A DNA stretch of 64,000 nt from positions 471,768 to 535,767 of the forward strand of contig JAHBWE010000003.1 in NCBI GenBank assembly GCA_019637155.1, written 5' to 3'. Position numbers and translations under genes: made by a program. Under the pieces are notes generated by a model. It was not told the DNA's origin. It was given only the letters and a program-made list of their open reading frames with translations, and did no database searches. The stretch comes from Labilithrix sp. Lineage in GTDB: Bacteria > Myxococcota_A > Polyangia > Polyangiales > Polyangiaceae. This document shows positions 10,776 through 19,173 of the stretch, piece after piece (position 1 is the stretch's first letter; every line of letters begins with the position of its first letter).

Positions 10776-11771
10776 CTAGGTCAGCGCGAGCACCGCGTAC
10801 GTCGCGAGCCAGTGCTCGCCCGCGTAGTCCTCGGCGAGGTGCGGCAGGCTCACCGCGACGTGCGCTTCGGCCGCGGATTCCAGGCGTTCGGCGTGCCGCG
10901 GCGCCGCGCGCGCGAGGCCGCGGAGGCACCAGGCGCGGGAGAGGTTGAGGCCGTCGAGGTGCGCGATCTTCCCGTCGGTGCGGTCGCTCACCGTCGCCGG
11001 GGTGAACAGCGTCTTCGGCTCGCCGGCGGAGAGGCGCGGGAGGAAGCGATCGAGCCACGGCGCGAACGCGTCGCCGAGGACGTGGCGCATGCACTCGGCC
11101 TCGACGAGCGCCGGCGAGAGGAAGTCGTCGCCGCCGGGCTCCCACGCGGGGCAGTCGGCGTCGGCGCCGAACCACGCCGTCGCGCGCTCGACGAGGAGCG
11201 ACGCGAGCGCGCCGTCGCCGGCGACGCGGGCCCAGTCGAGCGCGAGGACGATCGCGAAGGCGCTGTTCGCGTGCGTGCCGGCGCGGATCGGGTACGTCGC
11301 GCGCGGGAGGTGCTCGCGGAAGCGCGCGGCGAACGCTTCCTCGAGCGGGCCGAGCGCCGACGACCAGCGCCGCGCCTCGTCGGTCGTCCCGCGGCGCAGC
11401 TCGGCGCCGAGCGCGAGGAGCCACGCCCAACCGTACGGGCGCTCGAAGCCGCGGCTCGCCGGGCGCGCGAGGTAGTCGAGCTCGCCGCGCACGTTCTCCG
11501 GCGTGAAGTGGGCATTCACGGTGGCGCGGAGGCGCTCGGCGACGCCGGCGGGGAGCTCGTATTCGCGACAAAGCCTCGTCAATAGCCAATACGAATGAAC
11601 GCATGAATGCCAATCGAAGCTACCGTAGAAGACCGGATGAAGCGCGCGCGGACCGCGGACGTCGCCCTCGCCGCTCATCACGTGGTCCAGCTTGTTTGGA
11701 TATTCGCGCGTGACGTGGCCGAGCGCGATGTTCGCGAAGCGAGCGGCGAGGGCGGAGTCGAGCGTGGGCAT
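10776..11771 (-). CDS. DUF2891 family protein
   Basis: The 331-residue soluble protein matches the DUF2891 pattern. It has HPVFYGSFDWHSCVHSYW near residues 45-62 and an alpha/alpha-barrel-like helical layout with conserved histidines and tryptophans (AGTHANSAFA, GGDDFLSPALVEAECM), reminiscent of glycosidase-like or epimerase-like folds. No signal peptide is present, so it is cytoplasmic. It lies 6 nt downstream of the DUF979 permease gene and 48 bp upstream of the murein endopeptidase. DUF2891, DUF979 and DUF969 genes co-occur widely, which suggests that it processes what the two membrane proteins import. The reaction is not known to me. Confidence 0.82.
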   Translation of the reverse strand: MPTLDSALAARFANIALGHVTREYPNKLDHVMSGEGDVRGPRALHPVFYGSFDWHSCVHSYWLLTRLCREYELPAGVAERLRATVNAHFTPENVRGELDYLARPASRGFERPYGWAWLLALGAELRRGTTDEARRWSSALGPLEEAFAARFREHLPRATYPIRAGTHANSAFAIVLALDWARVAGDGALASLLVERATAWFGADADCPAWEPGGDDFLSPALVEAECMRHVLGDAFAPWLDRFLPRLSAGEPKTLFTPATVSDRTDGKIAHLDGLNLSRAWCLRGLARAAPRHAERLESAAEAHVAVSLPHLAEDYAGEHWLATYAVLALT

Positions 11772-11777
11772 TTGGAT

Positions 11778-12710
11778 TCACCGGAAGACGAGGAGGTACA
11801 TGAGGACGGTGTTGGCCCCGAGGAGCGCGAGCGCGGTCGGCGTCTGCGCGCGGATCACGCCGTTCTTGTCGGGCAGCTCGAGGAGCGCCGCGGGGACGAG
11901 GTTGAAATTGGCCGCCATCGGCGTCATCAGCGTGCCGCAGAAGCCGGAGAGCATGCCGATCGCGGCCATCACGGTGGGATCGCCGCCGAGGCGCCGGACG
12001 AGGATGGGGATTCCCACCGCGGAGGCCATGATCGGGAACGCGGCGAAGGCATTGCCCATCACGACCGTGAGCCCGGCCATCCCGGTCGTGAAGACGACGA
12101 CGACGACGAGGCGCTGATCGAGCGGCACGACGCGGCCGAGGAGCTCCGCGAGGCGATCGCCGACGCCGGCGGCGGCGAAGAGCGCGCCGAGGACGGCGAG
12201 CATCTGCGGGATCACCGCCGCCCAGCCGATCATGTCGAGGAGGCGGCGCCCCTCGTGCACCGGCGCGGCCGCCGGCGGCCGGAACCACAGCAGCGCGACG
12301 GCGAGCGCGCCCAGCGCGGCGAGGGCGAGCGCGACGAGGGAGGCACTCACGGGATCGAGGAGCGGCTTCGCGCCGAACGTGAGGCCGAGCGTGAGCGCCG
12401 GCACGAGCAGCGCGGGGAGGAACAGGCGGCTCCCGCTCCGCTCCGCCGACCGGGCGCGCTCCTCGTTCGTGCTCGTCGCCGGCTGGCCGCGGTCGAGCCG
12501 GTTCAGGCCGCCGACGACGATCATCGTGATGACGAGGAGCCCGTTCGCGACGTCGGGGAGGTGGGAGCCGACGAGGAGCGTCGCCGCGTACGCGCCCCAG
12601 AAGAGCGCGGTCGTCCGGCGCTTCGGGTTCGTCGCGTCGCGCGCGTTGAGGAAGGCGACCGCGGCGAGGAAGAGCCCGACGACGACGTAGACGTGCTCGA
12701 GGCGGATCAT
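11778..12710 (-). CDS. DUF979 family permease component
   Basis: The 310-residue integral membrane protein has about nine hydrophobic helices and the family sequence GTLMTPMAANFNLVPAALLE, in which a conserved TPM-ANFN loop is likely to sit in the transport path. DUF979 proteins pair with DUF969 and are thought to form a transporter, with a proposed link to 5-oxoproline or pyroglutamyl peptides in some genomes. The substrate here is inferred only. The ATG at 12710 overlaps the upstream DUF969 stop by 4 nt (ATGA), so the two are translationally coupled in equal amounts. The DUF2891 gene follows 6 nt downstream. Confidence 0.85.
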   Translation of the reverse strand: MIRLEHVYVVVGLFLAAVAFLNARDATNPKRRTTALFWGAYAATLLVGSHLPDVANGLLVITMIVVGGLNRLDRGQPATSTNEERARSAERSGSRLFLPALLVPALTLGLTFGAKPLLDPVSASLVALALAALGALAVALLWFRPPAAAPVHEGRRLLDMIGWAAVIPQMLAVLGALFAAAGVGDRLAELLGRVVPLDQRLVVVVVFTTGMAGLTVVMGNAFAAFPIMASAVGIPILVRRLGGDPTVMAAIGMLSGFCGTLMTPMAANFNLVPAALLELPDKNGVIRAQTPTALALLGANTVLMYLLVFR

Positions 12711-13408
12711 GCGTCGTTCCTCCCTTCTCCCTCCGCTCCGGACCGGGCGATCGTGCGGTCGAGCCGCAGGAGGCGCGCGACGTGGATGACGAGCGCCGCG
12801 ATCGCGGTGGGCACCGCCCACTTCGCGAGGTCGAGCGGCTCGACGTCGATCCCGTTCTGTTTGAGGAACCCCTTCATCAGCAGGATGGAGCCGATCGCGA
12901 TGAAGATGTCCTCGCCGAAGAACAGCCCGATGTTGTCCGCGGCGGCGGCGTGGGCGCGGAGGTGGAAGCGCAGCGCGTCGCCGAGCGACCGGCCGCGCGC
13001 CGCGAGCTGCCGCTCCGCCGCGGCCTCGGCCATCGGCGCGACGAGCGGCCGGACCATCTGCGCGTGCCCGCCGAGCGCGGTCAGCCCGAGCGCCGCCGCG
13101 CACTGGCGCAAGACGAAGTAGGCGACGAGGACGCGCCCCGCCGTGGCGGCACGGATGGAGCGCACGAGCGTCTGCGCGCGCTCGCGGAGCCCGGCGCGCT
13201 CGAGCACGCCGACGAGCGGCAGCAGCAGCCACCCGACCGCCATGTAGCGGTTCGCGGTGAAGGCCTTGCCGATCGCGGCCACGATCGCGACGGGCTGCAT
13301 CCCGCTCGCGAGGCTCGTGACCGCGATCGCGCCGAGCACGACGAGCAACGGATTGACCCGCCGCGCGAACCCGACCACGACCACGACGACGCCAAGCAGC
13401 GTGAGCAT
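12707..13408 (-). CDS. DUF969 family permease component
   Basis: The 233-residue membrane protein has an N-terminal hydrophobic helix starting MLTLLGVVVVVVGFARR and the family region containing NRYMAVGWLLLPLVGVLERAG. Another helix-loop follows with the conserved AAAADNIGLFFGEDIF segment. I chose the ATG at 13408; an upstream start at 13441 would add an Arg-rich extension before the first helix. It is the first gene of the DUF969-DUF979-DUF2891 unit and probably forms a heteromeric transporter with the DUF979 protein, because their genes overlap by 4 nt. Confidence 0.83.
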   Translation of the reverse strand: MLTLLGVVVVVVGFARRVNPLLVVLGAIAVTSLASGMQPVAIVAAIGKAFTANRYMAVGWLLLPLVGVLERAGLRERAQTLVRSIRAATAGRVLVAYFVLRQCAAALGLTALGGHAQMVRPLVAPMAEAAAERQLAARGRSLGDALRFHLRAHAAAADNIGLFFGEDIFIAIGSILLMKGFLKQNGIDVEPLDLAKWAVPTAIAALVIHVARLLRLDRTIARSGAEGEGRNDA

Positions 13409-13540
13409 GCGGCGACGATATACGCGAACCGCCCGCCCCACGTACGCCCGCCGCCCGCGCGCGCACGTTCACGGCGCGGGCTCCGGCGGCGAGGTGCTCT
13501 GCGCGTGACTCGAACCGTTGGCGGGGCGTACGCTCGGGGT

Positions 13541-13900
13541 GTGAGCTCTGCGCGGGACTTGATCCTTCGGCGGCGGGCGCGTTTCGTTGCGGCGGCGCTC
13601 GCGGCGAGTGGGATCGCGGTCGCTGCGCCGGCGCGGGCGGAGGACGACGCCGGGGCGGACGCAGGCGACGAAGCTGGGGCTGGGGCCGGCGACGACAACG
13701 ACAGCGACGACAGCGACGACGGCCCGGACAGCGGTGCGGGCGACGCGGGTGGCGATGGCGACGCGGAGCCGCTGCCGCAGGTTTGCCTCTGCGCCGCCGC
13801 GCCGGAGCGTACCGGCGGGCCCGCGGTGCCGCTCGTCCTCGGCGTCGCTCTCGCCGGGGCGGTCGTCGCTCGGCGGCGGCGCGGCGCGAAGGTGAAGTAG
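13541..13900 (+). CDS. Small secreted Asp/Gly/Ala-rich protein with MYXO-CTERM-like tail
   Basis: The 119-residue product starts at GTG with a basic N-region and a signal peptide (cleavage near APARAED). A low-complexity acidic stretch of Asp, Gly and Ala (about 40-85) follows. The C-terminus has a Cys-containing segment (VCLCAAAPERTGG), a hydrophobic helix (about 92-112) and an Arg-rich end (ARRRRG). That tripartite tail matches the MYXO-CTERM sorting signal, whose substrates are processed and displayed at the cell surface of Myxococcota. No other domain is visible. No good ATG or strong ribosome site exists, so start and reality carry some doubt. Confidence 0.55.
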   Translation: MSSARDLILRRRARFVAAALAASGIAVAAPARAEDDAGADAGDEAGAGAGDDNDSDDSDDGPDSGAGDAGGDGDAEPLPQVCLCAAAPERTGGPAVPLVLGVALAGAVVARRRRGAKVK

Positions 13901-13901
13901 C

Positions 13902-13950
13902 CTCGACGACGAGGCGCCGCTCCGGCGCTCGCGCCCCCCCGCTCGTCGAG
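13902..13950 (+). terminator. Inverted repeat just after the MYXO-CTERM gene
   Basis: CTCGACGA (13902-13909) and TCGTCGAG (13943-13950) form perfect 8-bp arms starting 2 nt after the stop codon. Smaller GGCGCC-type pairs in the 33-nt loop could extend the fold. There is no T-tract, so this is only a possible terminator. Confidence 0.3.
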
Positions 13951-14089
13951 CCGGCGATGCGCGCGTGTTGGCGCACGTGGCGGGCGGTTGACCGGTCGTG
14001 CTCTCCAGCACGAGGCGCGCACGGAGCACGCTGCGACGCTCGTCGATCGTGGCTTCGTGACGGCATGCGTCGTGCCTGGCGCGCGCCGC

Positions 14090-14944
14090 ATGCTTCGCCA
14101 CCTCTCCTTCGTGCTGCTCTTCGTCGTCGCCGCGTGTGCGCGCGGCGACGAGCCCACCGACGACACGCGCGGCGCCGTCGCGTCCACGTCCACGTCCACG
14201 TCCGCGTCCGCGTACGACGCGTGCATCGCGATCGAGTCGGCGCTCGTTCGCCGGCGCTATCGGTCGCTCTTCGGAGGCGCCGTCACCGCGCCGCCGGCCT
14301 CGGAGCTCGCGCAGGTCGAGTGCAGCGCGCTCCACGCCGAGGTCGCGCGCGGCCGCGTCGGCGTGAACGTCGACGCGCTCGCGCGATGCGTCGAGGAGAT
14401 CGATCGCGAGGGCGCCGCGACCGACGGGAGCTGGACCTTCGATCCCAACGGCGCCTGCGCCGGCGTCTTCCGGCGGCGCGCGTCCGACGACGCGTGCAGC
14501 GTCAGCCTCGCCTGCGGCGCGGGCCGCTACTGCGACGGCGCGAGCGTCTTCTGTCCGGGAACGTGCCGCACGTTGCCGGCGCTGGGTGAGCCGTGCGGTC
14601 CGGGCTGGCAATGCGCGCACGGCGCCGCTTGCGGCTTCGCCCCCGACGGCCTGCGATGCTTCGCCCCGCCTCCCCGCCCCGTCCTCCCCGCCGCGCCGCT
14701 CGGCGCGCCGTGCGGCGGCGGCCTCGCCGAATGCGAGCCCGTCGCGCTCTGCGTCGCGGGGCGCTGCGAGCGCCGCCCTACCCTCGGCGAGGCGTGCGCC
14801 GGCGGCGGCGACTGCCTCACGGGCTTCTGCGACGGGGCGACGTGCGCGCCGTCGCGCCTCCCCGAGCAGCCGTGCGCCCACGCACGCGAATGCATCGAGG
14901 ACACGCGCTGCGTCGAGGGCGCCTGCCGCCCGCGCTGCCGGTAG
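14090..14944 (+). CDS. Cys-rich lipoprotein with Dickkopf-like repeats
   Basis: The 284-residue protein starts at the ATG that gives a clean signal peptide and lipobox (LLFVVAAC-A). A helical region (about 40-135) is followed by a Cys-rich half with repeated modules such as LGEPCGPGWQC, LGAPCGGGLAEC and LGEACAGGGDC. These resemble the Dickkopf-like Cys repeats common in myxobacterial surface lipoproteins. It is expected to be anchored in the outer membrane and to be disulfide-stabilised. The function is unknown. It stands alone, ending 6 bp from the convergent phospholipase D-like gene. Confidence 0.75.
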   Translation: MLRHLSFVLLFVVAACARGDEPTDDTRGAVASTSTSTSASAYDACIAIESALVRRRYRSLFGGAVTAPPASELAQVECSALHAEVARGRVGVNVDALARCVEEIDREGAATDGSWTFDPNGACAGVFRRRASDDACSVSLACGAGRYCDGASVFCPGTCRTLPALGEPCGPGWQCAHGAACGFAPDGLRCFAPPPRPVLPAAPLGAPCGGGLAECEPVALCVAGRCERRPTLGEACAGGGDCLTGFCDGATCAPSRLPEQPCAHARECIEDTRCVEGACRPRCR

Positions 14945-14950
14945 GCGCGC

Positions 14951-16420
14951 TCACGCCGCGGGCGGGCACGTCTCGTCTTGCTCGCTCCACGGATCGAGGA
15001 ACTCCAGCGCGACCTCGTGCAGCGTCTTCACGAGCGCGTTCGGCTCCTCGTCGCCGACCTCGTGGCGGCGGAGGCGCGTCGTGCCCTCCGCCGCGAGCGC
15101 GTCGAGGCGCGAGACCAGGCCCTCCGGGCGCACGAGCGTCCGCACGTCGGCGCGCTCGCCGGTGTGCTCGAGGAGGAGGCGCACGCGGATCCGGCGGAGC
15201 GCGTTGACGAGCGCGCGATCGTGGGGCCGCGCCTCGTAGGCGGCGACGATCTCGGAGTCGATCGTCATGCTGCGGTTCGTCAGGTTCGCCGAGCCGACGA
15301 TGAAATACCGATCATCGACGATCATCAGCTTCGAGTGGATATAGACGTAAATCGGAGTACCGTCGTCCTTCGCCCCCGCGACGACGTTGTAGAGGCCGAG
15401 GCGATGTCCGTATTGCGCCGCCTCCTGCTGGAGGAGGCGGAGCAGGCTCGTCTGCGGGACCCCCACCGTGACCTCCTCCTTGAGCTTCTCCGGTTTGTGC
15501 GGCAGGACGACGACGATATCCAACTTCGCGCGCTCCGAATTGCGCATTCGCGAGATCAGCGCGTCGCGCACCACGCACGAAGTCAGGTATTGCGACTCGA
15601 TGTAAATGAGCCGCTCCGCGCCCTCGATCGCGCGGACGTAGAGCGCGCCGACCTCCTGCACCGGCGCCCGGCCCGGCACCTCCGGGACCGTGCGCGCGAG
15701 GCCCATCCGCGCGGCGGGGATCGGGAGCGTGATCGGGAACTCGAGGCCGGGCATCGCCTCGCCGCCCTCGTCGACGAGGCGCGTCCGGTCGAGCCGCTCG
15801 CCCGTCGCGCCGTACCAGCGCGCGACGAAGAGCTCGATGAGCGACGAGACCGGCGCGCCCGTCAGCGCGACCTGCACCTCGTGGTAGGGCTGGTGCGGAT
15901 CGCCGCGCGAGATGCGGAGCTCGTTGTCGACGCGATGGGTGGAGTCGTCCCACCGCGACTGGCAGATGTCCTGGCTCCCGAAGAACGCGATGCGGCCGTC
16001 GACGATCGCGACCTTCTGGTGGTGGGAGCCGCCGAGCGGCACCGTGCTGTCCCAGCGAAACTCGAAGCGCGAGCACGTGATCGCGTCGAAGTAGAGCTTC
16101 TGCAACACCTCGCGCTCGAGCGCGAAGACGACGGAGTGGTCCCACGCGAGCACGCGCGCCTCGAGCTCCGGCCGCTCGCGGCAGAGCCGATCGAGGAACC
16201 TCAGCAGCGTGACGTCCTCCGGCGCCGTGCCGGGAGGGAGGTCGTCGCCGCGGAGCAGCTGGACGTCGCTGTCGAACTGCCAGCCGAGGAGGAGGATGCT
16301 CTTCCGCGCGCCGAGGGCGGCGGCGTAGAAGGCGCGGTAGTAGTCACGGCCGTCGATGAGGAGGGCGCTCTCCACGCCGTCGTGGATGCGCCAGGTCGTT
16401 TCCGAGTCGAGCAAGCTCAC
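14951..16420 (-). CDS. Phospholipase D-family protein (cardiolipin synthase-like)
   Basis: The 489-residue enzyme carries the two HKD catalytic motifs of the phospholipase D superfamily: H134-x-K136 with D141 (HHQKVAIVDGRIAFFGSQD) and H362-x-K364 with D369 (HSKLMIVDDRYFIVGSANL). Both halves are intact, so phosphodiester transfer or hydrolysis on phospholipids is expected. It has no signal peptide or membrane helix, unlike classic cardiolipin synthases. I chose the GTG at 16420; an ATG at 16516 would prepend 32 Arg/Gly-rich residues with no domain. It is divergent from scoA and convergent with the Cys-rich lipoprotein. Whether the substrate is cardiolipin, host lipid or another phosphodiester is not shown. 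Confidence 0.85.
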   Translation of the reverse strand: MSLLDSETTWRIHDGVESALLIDGRDYYRAFYAAALGARKSILLLGWQFDSDVQLLRGDDLPPGTAPEDVTLLRFLDRLCRERPELEARVLAWDHSVVFALEREVLQKLYFDAITCSRFEFRWDSTVPLGGSHHQKVAIVDGRIAFFGSQDICQSRWDDSTHRVDNELRISRGDPHQPYHEVQVALTGAPVSSLIELFVARWYGATGERLDRTRLVDEGGEAMPGLEFPITLPIPAARMGLARTVPEVPGRAPVQEVGALYVRAIEGAERLIYIESQYLTSCVVRDALISRMRNSERAKLDIVVVLPHKPEKLKEEVTVGVPQTSLLRLLQQEAAQYGHRLGLYNVVAGAKDDGTPIYVYIHSKLMIVDDRYFIVGSANLTNRSMTIDSEIVAAYEARPHDRALVNALRRIRVRLLLEHTGERADVRTLVRPEGLVSRLDALAAEGTTRLRRHEVGDEEPNALVKTLHEVALEFLDPWSEQDETCPPAA

Positions 16421-16566
16421 GCCCGAGCGGGAGCGAGAAGCGCGCCAAACGCCGGGGCCGCCGCACCCGCGGAAATGACGCGGTGCGCGGCGGCCGCCCG
16501 TGGCGCGAACCGCCACATGCGCGCACGGATGACGTAGCGCGGCGGATGTCCTAGGGTGCCGCGGCG

Positions 16567-17313
16567 ATGGACAAGGTGATGAAGAGCGCGAGGGAGGCGG
16601 TCGCCGACATCCCGAACGGCGCGACGATCCTCGCGGGCGGGTTCGGCCTCTGCGGCATCCCCGAGAACGCGATCAAGGCAATCGAAGAGCTCGGCGTGAA
16701 GGACCTCACGTTCGTCTCGAACAACTGCGGCGTCGACGACTTCGGCCTCGGCCTCCTGCTCCGCAAGAAGCAGATCGCGAAGATGGTCTCGAGCTACGTC
16801 GGCGAGAACAAGGAGTTCGAGCGGCAGTACCTCTCCGGCGAGCTCGAGGTGGAGCTCTGCCCGCAAGGCACGCTCGCGGAGCGCCTCCGCGCGGGCGGCG
16901 CCGGCATCCCCGCCTTCTTCACCCCGACCGGCGCCGGCACCGCGGTGAGCGAGGGCGGCCTCCCGCTCAAGTACGCCGCCGACGGCAGCGTCGCGAAGGC
17001 GAGCCCGAAGAAGGAGACGCGCGACTTCCACGGCAAGCCGTACGTCCTCGAGGAGGCGATCACCGGCGACTACGCGATCGTGAAGGCGTGGAAGGGCGAC
17101 CGCTTCGGCAACCTCGTCTACCGCCACACCGCGATGAACTTCAACCCGATGTGCGCGGCGGCGGGCAAGATCACGATCGCGGAGGTCGAGGAGCTCGTCG
17201 AGGTCGGCGACCTCGATCCCGATCACGTCCACACCCCCGGCATCTTCGTCCAGCGCATCTTCAAGGGCGAGACCTACGAGAAGCGCATCGAGCGAAAGAC
17301 GGTGTCCAAATGA
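16567..17313 (+). CDS. scoA: 3-oxoacid CoA-transferase, subunit A
   Basis: The 248-residue protein is the alpha subunit of a succinyl-CoA:3-ketoacid (or acetate/acetoacetate) CoA-transferase, which moves CoA from succinyl-CoA to acetoacetate in ketone-body and short-chain acid use. Family blocks are present: [16 protein letters not shown] near the N-terminus, and further on [14 protein letters not shown] sequence ([10 protein letters not shown]) and [14 protein letters not shown]. Length is normal. The next gene, scoB, starts inside its stop codon (ATGA), so the two subunits are made in a 1:1 ratio. Confidence 0.93.
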   Translation: MDKVMKSAREAVADIPNGATILAGGFGLCGIPENAIKAIEELGVKDLTFVSNNCGVDDFGLGLLLRKKQIAKMVSSYVGENKEFERQYLSGELEVELCPQGTLAERLRAGGAGIPAFFTPTGAGTAVSEGGLPLKYAADGSVAKASPKKETRDFHGKPYVLEEAITGDYAIVKAWKGDRFGNLVYRHTAMNFNPMCAAAGKITIAEVEELVEVGDLDPDHVHTPGIFVQRIFKGETYEKRIERKTVSK

Positions 17314-17969
17314 GCCTCAATCGCGAGCAGATCGCCAAGCGCGCGGCGCTGGAGCTGCGGGACGGCTTCTACGTCAACCTCGGTATCGGCATGCCCACGC
17401 TGGTGGCCAATTACATCCCCCCCGGCGTCGAGGTCGTCCTCCAGTCCGAAAATGGCCTGTTGGGCATTGGCCCTTATCCGAAAGAGGGAGAGCTCGACGC
17501 GGACTTGATCAACGCCGGCAAAGAGACCGTGACGATGCTGAAGGGCTCCTCGATCTTCTCGAGCGCCCAGAGCTTCGAGATGATCCGCGGCGGCCACATC
17601 GACCTCGCGATCCTCGGCGCGATGCAGGTCTCCGAGAACGGCGACCTCGCCAACTGGATGATCCCCGGCAAGATGGTCAAAGGCATGGGCGGGGCGATGG
17701 ACCTCGTCGCGAGCGCGAAGCGCGTCGTCGTGATCATGGACCACGCCTCCAAGGCCGGCGAGCCGAAGATCCTGAAGGAGTGCAACCTCCCCCTCACCGG
17801 CCGCCGCGTCGTCCACCGCATCATCACCGACCTCGCCTGCATCGACGTGACGCCCGACGGCCTCGTCCTCCGCGAGGTCGCCCCCAACGTCAGCGCGCGC
17901 GACGTCCAGGAGCGCACCGAGCCCACCCTCAAGGTCCCCTCTGACCTCGCGGAGATGAAGACATCATGA
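17310..17969 (+). CDS. scoB: 3-oxoacid CoA-transferase, subunit B
   Basis: The 219-residue beta subunit holds the active-site glutamate, E47 in the [10 protein letters not shown] motif, that forms the CoA thioester intermediate. Other family blocks are [15 protein letters not shown] and [14 protein letters not shown]. Its ATG overlaps the scoA stop by 4 nt and its own stop overlaps the peroxiredoxin start by 4 nt, so three proteins are coupled. Together with ScoA it forms the active heteromeric enzyme in the cytoplasm. Confidence 0.93.
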   Translation: MSLNREQIAKRAALELRDGFYVNLGIGMPTLVANYIPPGVEVVLQSENGLLGIGPYPKEGELDADLINAGKETVTMLKGSSIFSSAQSFEMIRGGHIDLAILGAMQVSENGDLANWMIPGKMVKGMGGAMDLVASAKRVVVIMDHASKAGEPKILKECNLPLTGRRVVHRIITDLACIDVTPDGLVLREVAPNVSARDVQERTEPTLKVPSDLAEMKTS

Positions 17970-18466
17970 CGATCAAGATTGGCGACAAGCTCCCCGATGC
18001 CACCCTCTACGAGTCGACCTCGTTCGGCGAGTTCTGCCCGAACGGCCCCGAGCCGGTCTCGGTCGCAGACGCGACGAAGGGCAAGCGCATCGTGATCTTC
18101 GCGCTCCCCGGCGCGTTCACGCCGACGTGCTCGGCGCAGCACGTCCCCGGGTATCTGAAGCACCACGACGCGATCAAGGCGAAGAAGGTCGACGAGATCT
18201 GGTGCGTCTCGGTCAACGACGGCTTCGTGATGGCGGCCTGGGGCCAGGCGGAGAAGGGCATCGGCAAGATCCGCTTCCTCGGCGACGGCGACGGCGACTT
18301 CACGAAGAAGGTGGGCCTCGAGCTCGACCTCGTCGGCAAGGGCCTCGGCCTCCGCTCGCAGCGCTACTCGATGCTCGTCGACGACGGCGTCGTGAAGCAG
18401 CTCAACGTCGAGTCCGGCAAGTTCGAGGTCTCGAGCGCCGAGAAGATGCTCGAGCAGCTCGGCTGA
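17966..18466 (+). CDS. Peroxiredoxin of the Prx5/redoxin type
   Basis: The 166-residue thioredoxin-fold protein reduces hydrogen peroxide and organic hydroperoxides. The peroxidatic cysteine is C55 in PGAFTPTCS, the signature of the Prx5 group, and the following [12 protein letters not shown] block is also typical. Other cysteines are C24 and C80, one of which could resolve the sulfenic acid; otherwise it is a 1-Cys enzyme. The ATG overlaps the scoB stop (ATGA), an unusual partner for a CoA-transferase. It is the last gene of the operon, and a hairpin follows 14 nt after its stop. Confidence 0.9.
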   Translation: MTIKIGDKLPDATLYESTSFGEFCPNGPEPVSVADATKGKRIVIFALPGAFTPTCSAQHVPGYLKHHDAIKAKKVDEIWCVSVNDGFVMAAWGQAEKGIGKIRFLGDGDGDFTKKVGLELDLVGKGLGLRSQRYSMLVDDGVVKQLNVESGKFEVSSAEKMLEQLG

Positions 18467-18480
18467 ACGACGACGGAGCC

Positions 18481-18497
18481 CGCGACGTTCCGTCGCG
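18481..18497 (+). terminator. Hairpin after the scoA-scoB-peroxiredoxin operon
   Basis: CGCGACG-TTC-CGTCGCG is a perfect 7-bp stem with a 3-nt loop, starting 14 nt after the peroxiredoxin stop. There is no T-run, so it is a possible rather than certain intrinsic terminator. Confidence 0.35.
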
Positions 18498-18593
18498 CCA
18501 CGCTGTGCGAAAGTGCATCGCGCGAGCCGAGCGCGCTCGAGGAAATCGCGCGCGTGATCCGTTAGGCTCGCGGTTTGCACTCGAGCTGACGAC

Positions 18594-19109
18594 ATGCGCC
18601 GCCTCCTCTCCCTCGCCGCTGCCGCCGCGTTCCTCACCGTCCCCGCCGTCGCCTCCGCGCAAGAACAAGGCGACTCCACCGCGATGCGCGCGAACCGCGG
18701 GCTCCGCTTCGGGTTCGGCCCGCAGATCCTCCTCCCCTCCGACGGCGGTCCGCTCGGCGGCGGCCTCGTCCTCGAGGGCCGCTACGGCTTCAAGGCCGGG
18801 CCCACCGTCCTCGCGCCGGGCGGGCGGCTCGGCGGCTACCTCCTCTCCGAGCGCTTCATCGGCACCGCGATGCCGACGTTCCGCATCACGCTGCCGCTCG
18901 GGCCGCTCGCGCCGTACGTCGTCGGCGGTGTCGGCGGCGGCTGGCTCTCGAACCGCGCCGAGAGCGGCGTCGCCTGGCTCGGCGGCGGCGGCCTCATGAT
19001 CCACTTCGGCCGCATCCTCGCGATCGGCGCGGAGGCCACGTACGAGGCGGTCACGGGGACCGAGTTCAAGGTGCTCGGGATCGGTCCTGCGATCCACATC
19101 GGCGGCTGA
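18594..19109 (+). CDS. Small outer-membrane beta-barrel-like protein
   Basis: The 171-residue protein has a clear signal peptide (1-22, cleavage ASAQE). The mature chain is Gly-rich with alternating hydrophobic residues (RFGFGPQILLP, YVVGGVGGGWL, AIGAEATYEAV) and ends in a short strand-like IHIGG, which suggests an 8-stranded barrel. No family or function was recognised. Three tandem GGCGGCTGA units (19101-19127) cover its last codons and stop, giving in-frame stops in the copies that follow. Confidence 0.7.
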   Translation: MRRLLSLAAAAAFLTVPAVASAQEQGDSTAMRANRGLRFGFGPQILLPSDGGPLGGGLVLEGRYGFKAGPTVLAPGGRLGGYLLSERFIGTAMPTFRITLPLGPLAPYVVGGVGGGWLSNRAESGVAWLGGGGLMIHFGRILAIGAEATYEAVTGTEFKVLGIGPAIHIGG

Positions 19110-19127
19110 GGCGGCTGAGGCGGCTGA
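19101..19127 (+). repeat. Three tandem 9-bp units GGCGGCTGA
   Basis: Three exact copies of GGCGGCTGA lie end to end. The first copy supplies the last two Gly codons and the TGA stop of the upstream gene, so each further copy adds a redundant in-frame stop. It probably arose by slippage. Confidence 0.8.
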
Positions 19128-19173
19128 TGGCCGTGAGCCATTTCGTCCGCTAGGATGCACATGGCTCTTCAGG

